Assembly: GCA_001483205.1 (NCBI GenBank)
Contig: JPPB01000205.1
Span: 1 to 14,323, forward strand
Reading direction: 5' to 3'
Origin: an alpha proteobacterium 3107
GTDB lineage: Bacteria; Pseudomonadota; Alphaproteobacteria; Rhodobacterales; Rhodobacteraceae
DNA: 14,323 nt
A program made the translations under genes and the position numbers. The notes below the pieces were generated by a model. It was not told the DNA's origin, did not search any database, and saw only the letters and a list, made by a program, of their open reading frames with translations. Shown in pieces: positions 7,544 to 14,323 of this stretch; positions within the stretch are counted from its first letter, which is position 1; each line of letters opens with the position of its first letter.

Positions 7544-8076
7544 TGAACGCCCTTCCAAAGACCATGACGGCAAAGACCATAACGGCGCGTGCCTTCGTGC
7601 CCCGCAAGGACGACACCCGCACCTTGAGGGATGCTTTCGGTCGTTTCGCCACCGGCGTCACCATCGTCACCTGCGACAGCGACGATGGCCCGATCTGCAT
7701 CACCGCTAACAGCTTTTCCTCGCTGTCGCTTGACCCGCCGCTGGTGATGTGGGCGGGTGACCGCAATTCGCGCCGGTTTCCCTATTTCCACAAGGCCCGG
7801 CATTTCAGCGTTCACGTTCTGTCAGCCGGGCAGTCAGAACTGTGCTTTGGCTGTTCCAGAAACGCCCATGCCCTGCGCGAGATAGACCATGACCGGTGTG
7901 AGAACGGCACACCGCTGCTGCCGGATTGTCTGGCCCGGTTCGAGTGCGAACAACATGCGTATTATGACGCGGGCGATCATGTTATCGTTGTGGGGGAGGT
8001 TCTGCGGGCCAGCATGACGGATGGGGACGCCCTGGCCTTTTACGCCGGAAAATACGGCCAGTTCGCGCGGCACTAG
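7540..8076 (+). CDS. Flavin reductase (NAD(P)H:FMN oxidoreductase), partner of the monooxygenase (SmoA-like)
   Basis: A 178-residue protein of the small flavin reductase family that supplies FMNH2 to two-component monooxygenases. The fold signature is complete: FGRFATGVTIVT (33-44), the ITANSFSSLSLDPPLV flavin-binding segment (54-69), VHVLSAGQ (91-98) and the GDH motif (145-147) followed by VIVVGEV. The gene begins ATGATG; the first ATG (7540) overlaps the aldo/keto reductase stop as ATGA, and the second (7543) has better spacing (seven bases) from GAGG, so either may be used. Its position as third gene of a coupled trio with the SsuD-like enzyme strongly suggests a dedicated partner. Whether NADH or NADPH is preferred cannot be read from the sequence. 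Confidence 0.92.
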   Translation: MMNALPKTMTAKTITARAFVPRKDDTRTLRDAFGRFATGVTIVTCDSDDGPICITANSFSSLSLDPPLVMWAGDRNSRRFPYFHKARHFSVHVLSAGQSELCFGCSRNAHALREIDHDRCENGTPLLPDCLARFECEQHAYYDAGDHVIVVGEVLRASMTDGDALAFYAGKYGQFARH

Positions 8077-8094
8077 GCGCGACAACAAGACGAT

Positions 8095-8112
8095 TGCGGG
8101 GCAAAACCCGCA
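8095..8112 (+). promoter_or_regulatory. Hairpin between the enzyme trio and the TRAP genes
   Basis: A perfect six-base inverted repeat, TGCGGG / CCCGCA, around a GCAAAA loop lies in the 58-base gap between the flavin reductase and the small TRAP permease. It is followed by only three T residues, so it is a weak terminator at best. It could be a partial attenuator or an mRNA-end stabiliser that sets different expression for enzymes and transporter. The function is inferred. Confidence 0.35.
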
Positions 8113-8134
8113 GCTTTAACCGGGAGGTATCCGC

Positions 8135-8722
8135 ATGAGCGGATTGACACTGGCGCTTGCGCCGATTGCATTCGTGAACGAAGCCGTGCTGCGGCTGGGC
8201 CGCGCAATCGGGATTGTCGCGATTGCGCTGATGGTGGTTGCCATCCTGACGCAGGTGTTCTTCAGATATGTGCTGGGCAATGCGCTGCCGTGGCCGGACG
8301 AGGCGGCGCGGTTCTGCATGTTGTGGATGACCGGGCTGATGGCACCGACAGCGTTCCGGCGCGGCGGCTTTGTTGCCATCGACATGATGCCGCGTATGCT
8401 GCCCCGTGTTCCGGGGCTGGCGCTGAACCTGTGTCTGCTGCTGGTTTGCCTGGCGGTCTTGCTTGTGGCCGCGCGCATCGGCTGGTCCGAGGTAACGGGG
8501 TTCGGCGGCAAATTCGCTACCGCAGCGCTGTATCTGCCAGCCTCTTTCGGCTTTGACGAATGGTATCGTGTGCCGCGAAGCTGGATGATGGCGTCATTGC
8601 TGGTTGGCGTGGTTCTGCTGATTTCGGTCAATATAGAGCTGATTTTCCGCTCTTTCATCACCATGATCGGCGGCGGGCATCTGTTGCCAAAAATCCCCGA
8701 AGCAACCGTGGGATCGGAATAG
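8135..8722 (+). CDS. TRAP transporter small permease subunit (DctQ family)
   Basis: A 195-residue integral membrane protein. Four hydrophobic segments are visible at about residues 25-48 (GIVAIALMVVAILTQVFFRYV), 60-80, 97-120 (LCLLLVCLAVLLVAA) and 147-172, matching the four-helix DctQ fold. The QVFFRYVLGNALPWPDEAAR pattern after the first helix is the family signature. The start is supported by GGGAGG six to seven bases upstream. The next gene starts immediately after its stop. It pairs with the large permease to form a sodium-driven, binding-protein-dependent importer for an organic anion. The neighbouring sulfonate enzymes suggest a sulfonated sugar as cargo. Confidence 0.9.
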   Translation: MSGLTLALAPIAFVNEAVLRLGRAIGIVAIALMVVAILTQVFFRYVLGNALPWPDEAARFCMLWMTGLMAPTAFRRGGFVAIDMMPRMLPRVPGLALNLCLLLVCLAVLLVAARIGWSEVTGFGGKFATAALYLPASFGFDEWYRVPRSWMMASLLVGVVLLISVNIELIFRSFITMIGGGHLLPKIPEATVGSE

Positions 8723-10012
8723 ATGCTGGTCTGGTTCCTTCCCGCCTTTCTGGTCATGCTGATGATCGGCCTGCCGGTGTTCTTTGCCCTCTTGGCCGCG
8801 CCGGGTTTGCTGTTGTGGCTGAACGGGCAGCAGAATGACCTGACCCTGCTCTATCGCAATGTCTATAACGGGATGGACAGTTTTCCGCTGATGGCGATTC
8901 CGTTCTTCATGCTGGCCGGAGAGCTGATGAACCGTGGCGGGATCACCCTTCGGCTGGTCGAGTTCAGCCAGGCCCTGATGGGGCATCTGCGCGGGGGGCT
9001 CGCCCATGTCAACGTGCTGAGCTCGATCCTGTTTGCCGGGCTGTCCGGTTCTGCGGTCGCCGATACCTCGGCGCTTGGGTCAATGCTGATCCCGGCGATG
9101 GAGAAACAGGGCTATACCCGGCGGTTCAGTGCCGCGATCACTGCCGCCAGTTCGGTCATCGGCCCGATCATCCCGCCGTCAGGCATAATGATCATCTATG
9201 CCTATGTGATGGGGGAAAGCGTCGCCGCCCTGTTCCTGGCCGGGATTGTGCCGGGGATCATCGTCGGGGTTGGCCTGATGCTGATGATCAAGATCATGGC
9301 CGACCGGTATGACTTTCCGGTTGCCAGCCGCAAATACACCTGGGGCGAACGCGGACAGGCCAGCCTGAAGGCGTTCTTCCCGCTGATGACGCCGGTCATC
9401 ATTCTGGGCGGTATTCTGGGCGGCATTTTCACCCCGACCGAGGCCGCCGCCGTGGCCGTTGGCTATGCCTTTATCATCGGCTTTTTCGTATTGCGTAGTG
9501 TCTCATTAAAGGATGTTCCCGAAATTCTGGGAAACGCGGGCATGACCTCGGCCGTTGTTCTGCTGCTGGTCGGGGCGGCGGTGGCGTTCAAGACCGTTGT
9601 CAGCCTGAGCCACGCCCCCGAACAGCTTACGGCGCTGATCCTCAGCCTGTCAGAAAACCCCCTGATCCTGCTGTTCCTGATCAATCTTCTGCTGTTTATC
9701 GTCGGCATGTTTCTGGATGCCGGGCCGGCGATCATCATCCTTGGCCCGATCCTGGCCCCGATCTTTACCAGTCTGGGCGTTGATCCGATCCACTTTGCGA
9801 TCATAATGAGCGTCAACCTGACCGTGGGCTTGGCGACACCGCCGATGGGGTTGGTGCTTTTTGTGGCCGCCGCCGTGTCGGGCGAGCGGGTTGAGGCCAT
9901 CGCCAAGGCCATCCTGCCGTTCCTGGCGGTGGAAATAGCGGTGATCTTCCTGATCACCTACGTTCCCGCAATATCCATGACCATCCCGAGACTAACCGGA
10001 TTTGCAAACTGA
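8723..10012 (+). CDS. TRAP transporter large permease subunit (DctM family)
   Basis: A 429-residue protein, the usual size of DctM, hydrophobic throughout with about a dozen membrane segments. Conserved family stretches are present: FPLMAIPFFMLAGELMNRGG, the GPIIPPSGIMIIY re-entrant hairpin, FTPTEAAAVAVGYA and the second hairpin GLATPPMGLVLFVAAA. The ATG directly follows the TAG of the small permease with no gap, indicating coupled translation. It belongs to the ion transporter superfamily and would carry substrate handed over by the periplasmic binding protein. Substrate specificity lies in the binding protein and cannot be read here. Confidence 0.93.
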   Translation: MLVWFLPAFLVMLMIGLPVFFALLAAPGLLLWLNGQQNDLTLLYRNVYNGMDSFPLMAIPFFMLAGELMNRGGITLRLVEFSQALMGHLRGGLAHVNVLSSILFAGLSGSAVADTSALGSMLIPAMEKQGYTRRFSAAITAASSVIGPIIPPSGIMIIYAYVMGESVAALFLAGIVPGIIVGVGLMLMIKIMADRYDFPVASRKYTWGERGQASLKAFFPLMTPVIILGGILGGIFTPTEAAAVAVGYAFIIGFFVLRSVSLKDVPEILGNAGMTSAVVLLLVGAAVAFKTVVSLSHAPEQLTALILSLSENPLILLFLINLLLFIVGMFLDAGPAIIILGPILAPIFTSLGVDPIHFAIIMSVNLTVGLATPPMGLVLFVAAAVSGERVEAIAKAILPFLAVEIAVIFLITYVPAISMTIPRLTGFAN

Positions 10013-10022
10013 AACGAGTATC

Positions 10023-10037
10023 AAAAGGAGGAAACAG
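10023..10037 (+). promoter_or_regulatory. Strong ribosome binding site of the TRAP binding protein
   Basis: AAAAGGAGG ends six bases before ATG 10038 and fixes that codon as the start; an upstream in-frame ATG at 10002 lies inside the large permease and would put a charged leader before the signal peptide. It is the strongest ribosome site in the operon, consistent with the need for excess binding protein. Confidence 0.75.
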
Positions 10038-11099
10038 ATGCTCACAAAATTGACAAAAACCGCAGCGGTCGCTGCGCTGGTGGTGGCAACATCGGCCATT
10101 GCAGCAACGGCGGCTGACTATACGCTGCGGGCAACCGCAAACTCGAACGAAAATGACGAGGATTATGACGGGCTGATCGTCTTTAAGAACTTCGTCGAGA
10201 ATGCCTCGAACGGGGCTGTTGAGGTCGAGTTGTTCATCGGCACGCAACTGTGCTCGAACGGTGCGGAATGCCTGCAAGGGGTCGCTGACGGCACCATCGA
10301 CATCTACATCTCCACCTCGGGCGGGGCCTCGGGCATCTTCCCCTATGTGCAGGTGCTGGACCTGCCGTATCTGATGGCCGATGACCGCGTTGCCGAGCAT
10401 GTCCTGTCTGGCGACTTCACCCGTAGCCTGCGCGACATGGCGCTTGAGGATTCGGGCGGGGCCATTCGGCTGATGACCATCGGCAACACCGGCGGCTGGC
10501 GCAACTTTGCCAACACCAAGCGCCGGGTCGCAGAGCCTGCCGATATGGAAGGGCTGAAGATCCGCACCGTGGTTGCCGATCTGCCGCAGGAACTGGTCAA
10601 GGCCCTGGGCGCGTCCCCGACACCGATTCCGTGGCCGGAACTGTTCACCAGCTTCCAGACCGGGGTTGTCGAAGGGTCCAAAAACGGGATCACCGACATC
10701 ATGGGGATGAAATTCCCCGATGCCGGGCTTCAGTATGTGACCCTGGACGGCCACGCCTATATGGGGGCGCTGTGGTGGATGAGCAACGCCAAATTCCAGG
10801 ACATGCCCGCAGACCTGCGGCGTGTCATTGTGGACGGCTTCTATGCCCTGCAACAGGCGACATTCGCATCGCCCAAGCGCAAGTCGATCCAGGCCTATGA
10901 GGATTTCGTCGCCGGGGGCGGTGACCTCTACGTGCCGACGCCCGAACAGAAAGAGGCGTTCAAACAGGCCGCGACACCGGTTTATGACTGGTTCCAGAGC
11001 AATGTGGCCCGTGGTGATCAAATCTTTACCGCGCTGACCGATGCCGTGGCCAAGGCCGAGGCAGAGATCAACGCATCCCGTGATGCGGACCTGAACTGA
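10038..11099 (+). CDS. TRAP transporter periplasmic substrate-binding protein (DctP family)
   Basis: A 353-residue exported protein. It has a clear signal peptide, a basic start (MLTKLTK) and an alanine/valine-rich core, with likely cleavage after ATAA near residue 26. The mature part follows the DctP pattern: DGTIDIYIST (84-93), the strand GLKIRTV with R176 (the conserved arginine that salt-bridges the anionic group of the ligand), GWRNF with R155, and PIPWPELFTSFQTGVVEG (196-213), ending in the long C-terminal helix. Two cysteines (C72 and C78) are close enough for a periplasmic disulfide, which is uncommon in this family. It is the last gene of the operon, after both permeases. A sulfonated sugar or its glycoside is the favoured ligand from context, but many DctP proteins bind sugar acids and simple carboxylates. 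Confidence 0.92.
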   Translation: MLTKLTKTAAVAALVVATSAIAATAADYTLRATANSNENDEDYDGLIVFKNFVENASNGAVEVELFIGTQLCSNGAECLQGVADGTIDIYISTSGGASGIFPYVQVLDLPYLMADDRVAEHVLSGDFTRSLRDMALEDSGGAIRLMTIGNTGGWRNFANTKRRVAEPADMEGLKIRTVVADLPQELVKALGASPTPIPWPELFTSFQTGVVEGSKNGITDIMGMKFPDAGLQYVTLDGHAYMGALWWMSNAKFQDMPADLRRVIVDGFYALQQATFASPKRKSIQAYEDFVAGGGDLYVPTPEQKEAFKQAATPVYDWFQSNVARGDQIFTALTDAVAKAEAEINASRDADLN

Positions 11100-11108
11100 C
11101 CGACAAGC

Positions 11109-11136
11109 GGGTCGGGCTGCTTTGGCGGCCCGGCCC
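11109..11136. terminator. GC-rich hairpin between converging genes
   Basis: A 12-base stem (GGGTCGGGCTGC / GCGGCCCGGCCC, with two G-T wobbles) closes a TTTG loop just after the binding-protein gene and just before the end of the converging Sel1-repeat gene. There is no T tract, so it is not a classical intrinsic terminator. It could still act on both strands or protect the mRNA ends. Confidence 0.45.
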
Positions 11137-11152
11137 CGGCCCCCCGGCCCTG

Positions 11153-11629
11153 TCAGCGAAAGGGATACATCCACCCCTTGTAATCGTTCACCAGAATATG
11201 CGCCTTTTCGATCTGCTCCGGCGTCATCTTCTTGACCACCTCTTCCAGGCTGATCGCCGCATCGGGATCACCGCCGATGGCGCTGAGCGTATACCACATG
11301 TAAGCCCGCACAAGGTCAGGGGCGGGCAGCCCAAGGCCCAGCTCATAATACCAGCCAACACCGGATTGAGCACCCGGATGCCCTTTCATCGAGGCGCGCA
11401 GATACCATTCAAACGCCCGCTGGTAATCCTGTTCAACCCCAAGGCCCATGGCATACATCACGCCGATAAGCTCTTCGGCCTCGGCATTGCCCGAACGCGC
11501 GGCGGGCAACAGCGCCTGACGAGCCGCGCCAAACGCCCCCGCCTCCATCAGATCGCGGGCGTCTTCAAGCTCGCACAAGGCCGGGGTCGCAAAAAGGCAA
11601 AGGGCAAAGGCATGAACAAGCTGACGCAT
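11153..11629 (-). CDS. Exported Sel1-like repeat protein
   Basis: A 158-residue protein with an N-terminal signal peptide (hydrophobic residues 7-18, likely cleavage near residue 19). Two Sel1-type tetratricopeptide-like repeats follow at about 47-82 (GNAEAEELIGVMYAMGLGV, then AFEWYLRA) and 83-119 (GAQSGVGWYYELGLG, then AYMWYTLSAIGG). A short tail contains MTPEQIEKA, a linker often seen after Sel1 repeats. Such proteins act as scaffolds for protein-protein contacts; no enzyme activity is expected. Its start codon lies inside the first codons of the divergent di-heme peroxidase gene, so the two genes must have interleaved promoters. A partnership with the peroxidase is possible but unproven. 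The ribosome site is weak. Confidence 0.85.
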   Translation of the reverse strand: MRQLVHAFALCLFATPALCELEDARDLMEAGAFGAARQALLPAARSGNAEAEELIGVMYAMGLGVEQDYQRAFEWYLRASMKGHPGAQSGVGWYYELGLGLPAPDLVRAYMWYTLSAIGGDPDAAISLEEVVKKMTPEQIEKAHILVNDYKGWMYPFR

Positions 11630-12919
11630 GGGTTTGCTGTGCTCTTGTTTGTCGGGGCAGCATCAGCGCAGGACGTGCCGCGCCCGCTGACCGATGACGA
11701 TTTCCTGCCCTTTGATATGAAAAAGGCGGCCATTGGTCATCAGCTATTTTATGATCCGATCCTGTCGGGCAACCGGAATATTTCCTGCGCGCACTGCCAT
11801 CATCCGGATTTCGGAACCTCGGACGGGCTGTCGCTTGGGATTGGCGAGGGCGGTCAGGGCCTTGGCCCCGCGCGCACACCGGGCACCGGGGCGCAGAAAA
11901 TCCGCAAGCGCATTCCCCGGAATGCTCCCGGATTATGGAATCTGGGGGCGCGGGAGATTCACACCCTGTTTCACGACGGGCGGCTCAGCCGTTCGGACAT
12001 TTACGGCAACGGTTTCAATTCGCCCGCCCAAGAGTGGCTGCCGCAGGGTCTCAATTCCCTTCTGGCGGCACAGGCGCTTTTCCCGCTGACCGCGCAGTTT
12101 GAAATGGCCGGGAATGTGGCTGAGAACCAGGTTACGGGGGCCGTGCATGACCGGATCGATAAGGGTTGGCCGATTCTGGCCAAACGGGTGCGCACGGACC
12201 CGCGCTATGGCCCGGCCATGGTCGGGGCGTTTGCCGGGGTCGGCACCACCGAAGACATCACGATTGTCGAGATCGCCAATGCCCTTGCCGCCTTTATCGC
12301 CACGGAATGGCGCAGCACCGACAGCCCGTTTGACCAATACCTGGCCGGGGATGCGGGCGCGTTGTCGCCTGTGCAGAAGGACGGGATGAAGCTGTTCTTC
12401 GGAAAGGGGCAATGTTCGTCCTGCCACTCCGGCCCGTTGCTGTCGGATCAGCGGTTTTACGCTCTGGCGCTGCCGCCCTTTGGTCCGGGCCGGACCCGGC
12501 CTTTCGATCCGTATGCACGGGATGTCGGGCGGATGGGGGAAAGCGACAGCCTTGAGGACGCCTATCGTTTTCGGACCCCGATGCTGCGCAATGTCGCCCT
12601 GACCGCGCCGTATGGCCATAACGGGGCCTTTCCCGATATGGGCAGCATGATCCGCCACCACCTGAACCCCGGACAGAGCCTGTCGGACTGGCGACCCGAA
12701 ATGGCGGCCCTGCCCAAGGTTCCATGGCTGGAGAAAGCGGATTTCCTGATCCGGGATGACCGGTTCGAGATGGGGCGTCAACAGAGCAGGATTGACATTT
12801 CACTCCCGGCGCTGAGCGATGCCGAGGTCGGGAGTCTGGTCGCGTTCCTGCACGCGCTGACCGGGACGGATAGCGTGGACAGGCCGCCCTTTGGCGTGCC
12901 GGAAGGGTTTGTTCCCTAG
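11612..12919 (+). CDS. MauG-like di-heme cytochrome c peroxidase
   Basis: A 435-residue periplasmic protein. The signal peptide is MNKLTHGFAVLLFVGAASA, cut before QDVP. Two heme c sites are present: CAHCH at 59-63 and CSSCH at 268-272. The FYDP-LSGN stretch before heme 1 and RTPMLRNVALTAPYGHNGAF (321-340) after heme 2 are hallmarks of the CCP/MauG family. M308 in DVGRMGES lies where CCPs carry an axial Met and MauG a Tyr, so peroxidase rather than MauG-type chemistry is a weak preference. At 435 residues it is longer than classical bacterial CCPs (~320-350) and closer to MauG-like relatives. I chose ATG 11612 for the signal peptide and the AAAGGG seven bases upstream; longer in-frame starts reach back into the Sel1 gene and are unlikely. 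No quinoprotein gene that it might mature is visible nearby. Confidence 0.9.
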   Translation: MNKLTHGFAVLLFVGAASAQDVPRPLTDDDFLPFDMKKAAIGHQLFYDPILSGNRNISCAHCHHPDFGTSDGLSLGIGEGGQGLGPARTPGTGAQKIRKRIPRNAPGLWNLGAREIHTLFHDGRLSRSDIYGNGFNSPAQEWLPQGLNSLLAAQALFPLTAQFEMAGNVAENQVTGAVHDRIDKGWPILAKRVRTDPRYGPAMVGAFAGVGTTEDITIVEIANALAAFIATEWRSTDSPFDQYLAGDAGALSPVQKDGMKLFFGKGQCSSCHSGPLLSDQRFYALALPPFGPGRTRPFDPYARDVGRMGESDSLEDAYRFRTPMLRNVALTAPYGHNGAFPDMGSMIRHHLNPGQSLSDWRPEMAALPKVPWLEKADFLIRDDRFEMGRQQSRIDISLPALSDAEVGSLVAFLHALTGTDSVDRPPFGVPEGFVP

Positions 12920-12973
12920 GGCGTAGACCTTTGCATATTGGCCGGGCCGCGCAGGGCCTCACCCCCCCACGGT

Positions 12974-14269
12974 TCAACGGCTCTCCACATCCACATAGTC
13001 GCGCCGGGTTTCCCCCTCATACCGCTGACGCGGGCGGCCAATCTTCTGCCGGGTATCGCCGATCATCTCTTTCCACTGGGAAATCCAGCCCACGGTGCGG
13101 CTGAGCGCAAAGACCGGCGTGAACATCGAGGTCGGGAACCCCATCGCATCCAGAATAATGCCGGAATAGAAGTCAACATTGGGATAGAGCTTCTTCTCGA
13201 CGAAATACGGGTCGGCCAGTGCCGCGGTCTCAAGCGCTTTGGCCACGTGCAGAACCGGGTTGTTTTCCGCCCCCAGAAGGTCAAGCACCTCATCCGCCGA
13301 CTGCTTCATCACCCGTGCGCGGGGGTCGAAATTCTTATAGACCCGGTGGCCGAACCCCATCAGTCGGAACGGATCATCCCGGTCCTTTGCCCGCGCGATG
13401 AACTCAGGAATACGCTCGGGGGTGCCGATCTCTTTCAGCATTTCCAGACAAGCCTGATTGGCCCCGCCATGGGCAGGCCCCCACAGGCAGGCGATCCCGG
13501 CGGCCACACAAGCAAACGGGTTCGCCCCCGAACTGCCTGCAAGCCGCACCGTCGAGGTCGAAGCGTTCTGCTCGTGATCGGCATGGAGCATCAGGATGCG
13601 GTCCATCGCCCGGCTCAGGATCGGGTTGACCGGATAGTCCTCTGCCGGAACCGCAAAGCACATGCGCAGGAAATTCGAGGCATAATCGAGCGTGTTGTCG
13701 GGATAGACGAAAGGCTGGCCGATGGAATATTTGTAAGCCATCGCCGCAATCGTCGGCAGCTTGGCGATCATGCGGACCGAGGCGATTTCCCGCTGCATCG
13801 GGTCTGATATGTCGAGCGAATCGTGATAGAAGGCCGACATTGCCCCGACAACACCAACCATCGTCGCCATCGGGTGCGCATCGCGCCGGAACCCGCGAAA
13901 GAAATTGTGCATCTGCTCATGCACCATGGTGTGCCGGGTCACCCGGCCCTCGAAATCCTCTAACTGACCGGCGGTCGGCAATTCGCCGTAAAGCAGCAGA
14001 TAGCAAACCTCGAGATAGTGGGAGTTCTCGGCCAACTGGTCGATGGGATAACCGCGGTGCAAAAGCTCCCCCGCATCCCCGTCGATATATGTGATGGTGG
14101 AATCACAGCTTGCGGTGGAGGTAAAGCCGGGGTCATAGGTAAAGACCCCGCCATCGGCATAGAGGCGGCGAATGTCGATAACATCCGGCCCCGCTGTCGG
14201 GGAATAGATCGGCAATTCAAGCGTCTTGTCGTGAAAGCTCAGGGTGGCCGTGGCCGTCTGTTCTGTCAT
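12974..14269 (-). CDS. gltA: Citrate synthase (type II, hexameric type)
   Basis: A 431-residue enzyme condensing oxaloacetate and acetyl-CoA to citrate, the first step of the TCA cycle. The catalytic residues are intact: H267 in [11 protein letters not shown]308 in [14 protein letters not shown] and D366 in NVDFYSG, matching E. coli H264, H305 and D362. The N-terminal beta-rich extension of about 60 residues ([18 protein letters not shown] follows) marks the longer Gram-negative, NADH-sensitive hexameric type. The start is well supported by AAGGAGG about seven bases upstream (plus-strand complement within 14276-14284). A TATTAT-like -10 lies at 14289-14294 on the minus strand, without a clear -35. 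It converges with the peroxidase gene and appears independent of the catabolic cluster. Confidence 0.97.
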   Translation of the reverse strand: MTEQTATATLSFHDKTLELPIYSPTAGPDVIDIRRLYADGGVFTYDPGFTSTASCDSTITYIDGDAGELLHRGYPIDQLAENSHYLEVCYLLLYGELPTAGQLEDFEGRVTRHTMVHEQMHNFFRGFRRDAHPMATMVGVVGAMSAFYHDSLDISDPMQREIASVRMIAKLPTIAAMAYKYSIGQPFVYPDNTLDYASNFLRMCFAVPAEDYPVNPILSRAMDRILMLHADHEQNASTSTVRLAGSSGANPFACVAAGIACLWGPAHGGANQACLEMLKEIGTPERIPEFIARAKDRDDPFRLMGFGHRVYKNFDPRARVMKQSADEVLDLLGAENNPVLHVAKALETAALADPYFVEKKLYPNVDFYSGIILDAMGFPTSMFTPVFALSRTVGWISQWKEMIGDTRQKIGRPRQRYEGETRRDYVDVESR

Positions 14270-14275
14270 TTGGTG

Positions 14276-14284
14276 TCCTCCTTG
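14276..14284 (-). promoter_or_regulatory. Ribosome binding site of citrate synthase
   Basis: AAGGAGG on the minus strand lies about seven bases upstream of the citrate synthase ATG. It is close to the ideal anti-16S match and fixes the start codon. Confidence 0.7.
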
Positions 14285-14323
14285 CCCGATAATACGGGGG
14301 GTGCTTCCGGCGCGACAGGGGCG

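Noticed and set aside
9954..11174. 406-codon minus-strand frame opposite the TRAP binding protein
   Set aside because: An antisense artefact of high GC content; the plus strand encodes an intact DctP protein with signal peptide and strong ribosome site.
11933..12781. 282-codon minus-strand frame opposite the peroxidase
   Set aside because: It lies wholly within the heme peroxidase coding region and has no recognisable features.
12920..12973. GGCC-rich repeat between the converging peroxidase and citrate synthase genes, considered as a terminator
   Set aside because: Only short four-base self-complementary GGCC units and no T tract; too weak to call.
12938..13807. 289-codon plus-strand frame opposite citrate synthase
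   Set aside because: Shadow of the citrate synthase gene, which has complete catalytic residues on the minus strand.
1..14323. Mobile elements, CRISPR arrays, tRNA or rRNA genes
   Set aside because: I found no transposase or integrase motifs, no regularly spaced repeats, and no tRNA- or rRNA-like sequence on either strand.

Overview
The window looks like chromosome from a GC-rich alphaproteobacterium, most plausibly a Rhodobacterales/Paracoccaceae-type organism. The evidence is the strong GC bias at third codon positions, the ~430-residue hexameric-type citrate synthase, a TRAP transporter, and dense head-to-tail packing with overlapping stops and starts. No rRNA, tRNA, insertion sequence, phage gene or CRISPR array is visible. 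Taxonomy and functions are inferred from the sequence alone.

Layout, left to right. (1) 1-3294, minus strand: a large protein with an N-terminal winged-helix-like region, an SF1 (Upf1/COG1112-like) helicase core and a C-terminal Vsr/DUF559-type nuclease domain. It is followed by the start of a small membrane-anchored protein that runs off the left edge. (2) 3295-3555: a short non-coding stretch with one curious CxxCH-containing reading frame. (3) 3556-11099: a catabolic locus. A GntR/UTRA regulator and a Gfo/Idh/MocA protein are read leftwards. Diverging from them, an SsuD-like FMN-dependent monooxygenase, an aldo/keto reductase, a flavin reductase and a three-part TRAP transporter (small permease, large permease, binding protein) are read rightwards. 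(4) 11153-12919: a secreted Sel1-repeat protein and a MauG-like di-heme cytochrome c peroxidase, divergent, with 5' ends overlapping by 18 bp. (5) 12974-14269, minus strand: citrate synthase.

The most interesting part is region 3. A SsuD-like monooxygenase, an aldo/keto reductase and a flavin reductase in one coupled operon is the signature of the sulfoquinovose monooxygenase (sulfo-SMO) pathway known from Agrobacterium. There SmoC releases sulfite from sulfoquinovose to give 6-oxo-glucose, SmoB reduces that to glucose and SmoA supplies reduced FMN. Here the ABC importer and the GH31 sulfoquinovosidase of that pathway are absent. A TRAP transporter and a Gfo/Idh/MocA-fold protein take their places; the latter could be an NAD+-dependent sulfoquinovosidase (GH188/SqgA type). 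My best reading is a TRAP-fed, NAD-glycosidase variant of sulfoquinovose (plant sulfolipid sugar) desulfurization under GntR control. The substrate is inferred from gene content and has not been tested.

Working model: the TRAP system imports sulfoquinovose or its glyceryl glycoside; the Gfo/Idh/MocA protein cleaves the glycoside or otherwise oxidises/reduces a sugar; the monooxygenase/flavin reductase pair removes sulfite; the aldo/keto reductase makes glucose for central metabolism; the GntR protein senses a pathway sugar.
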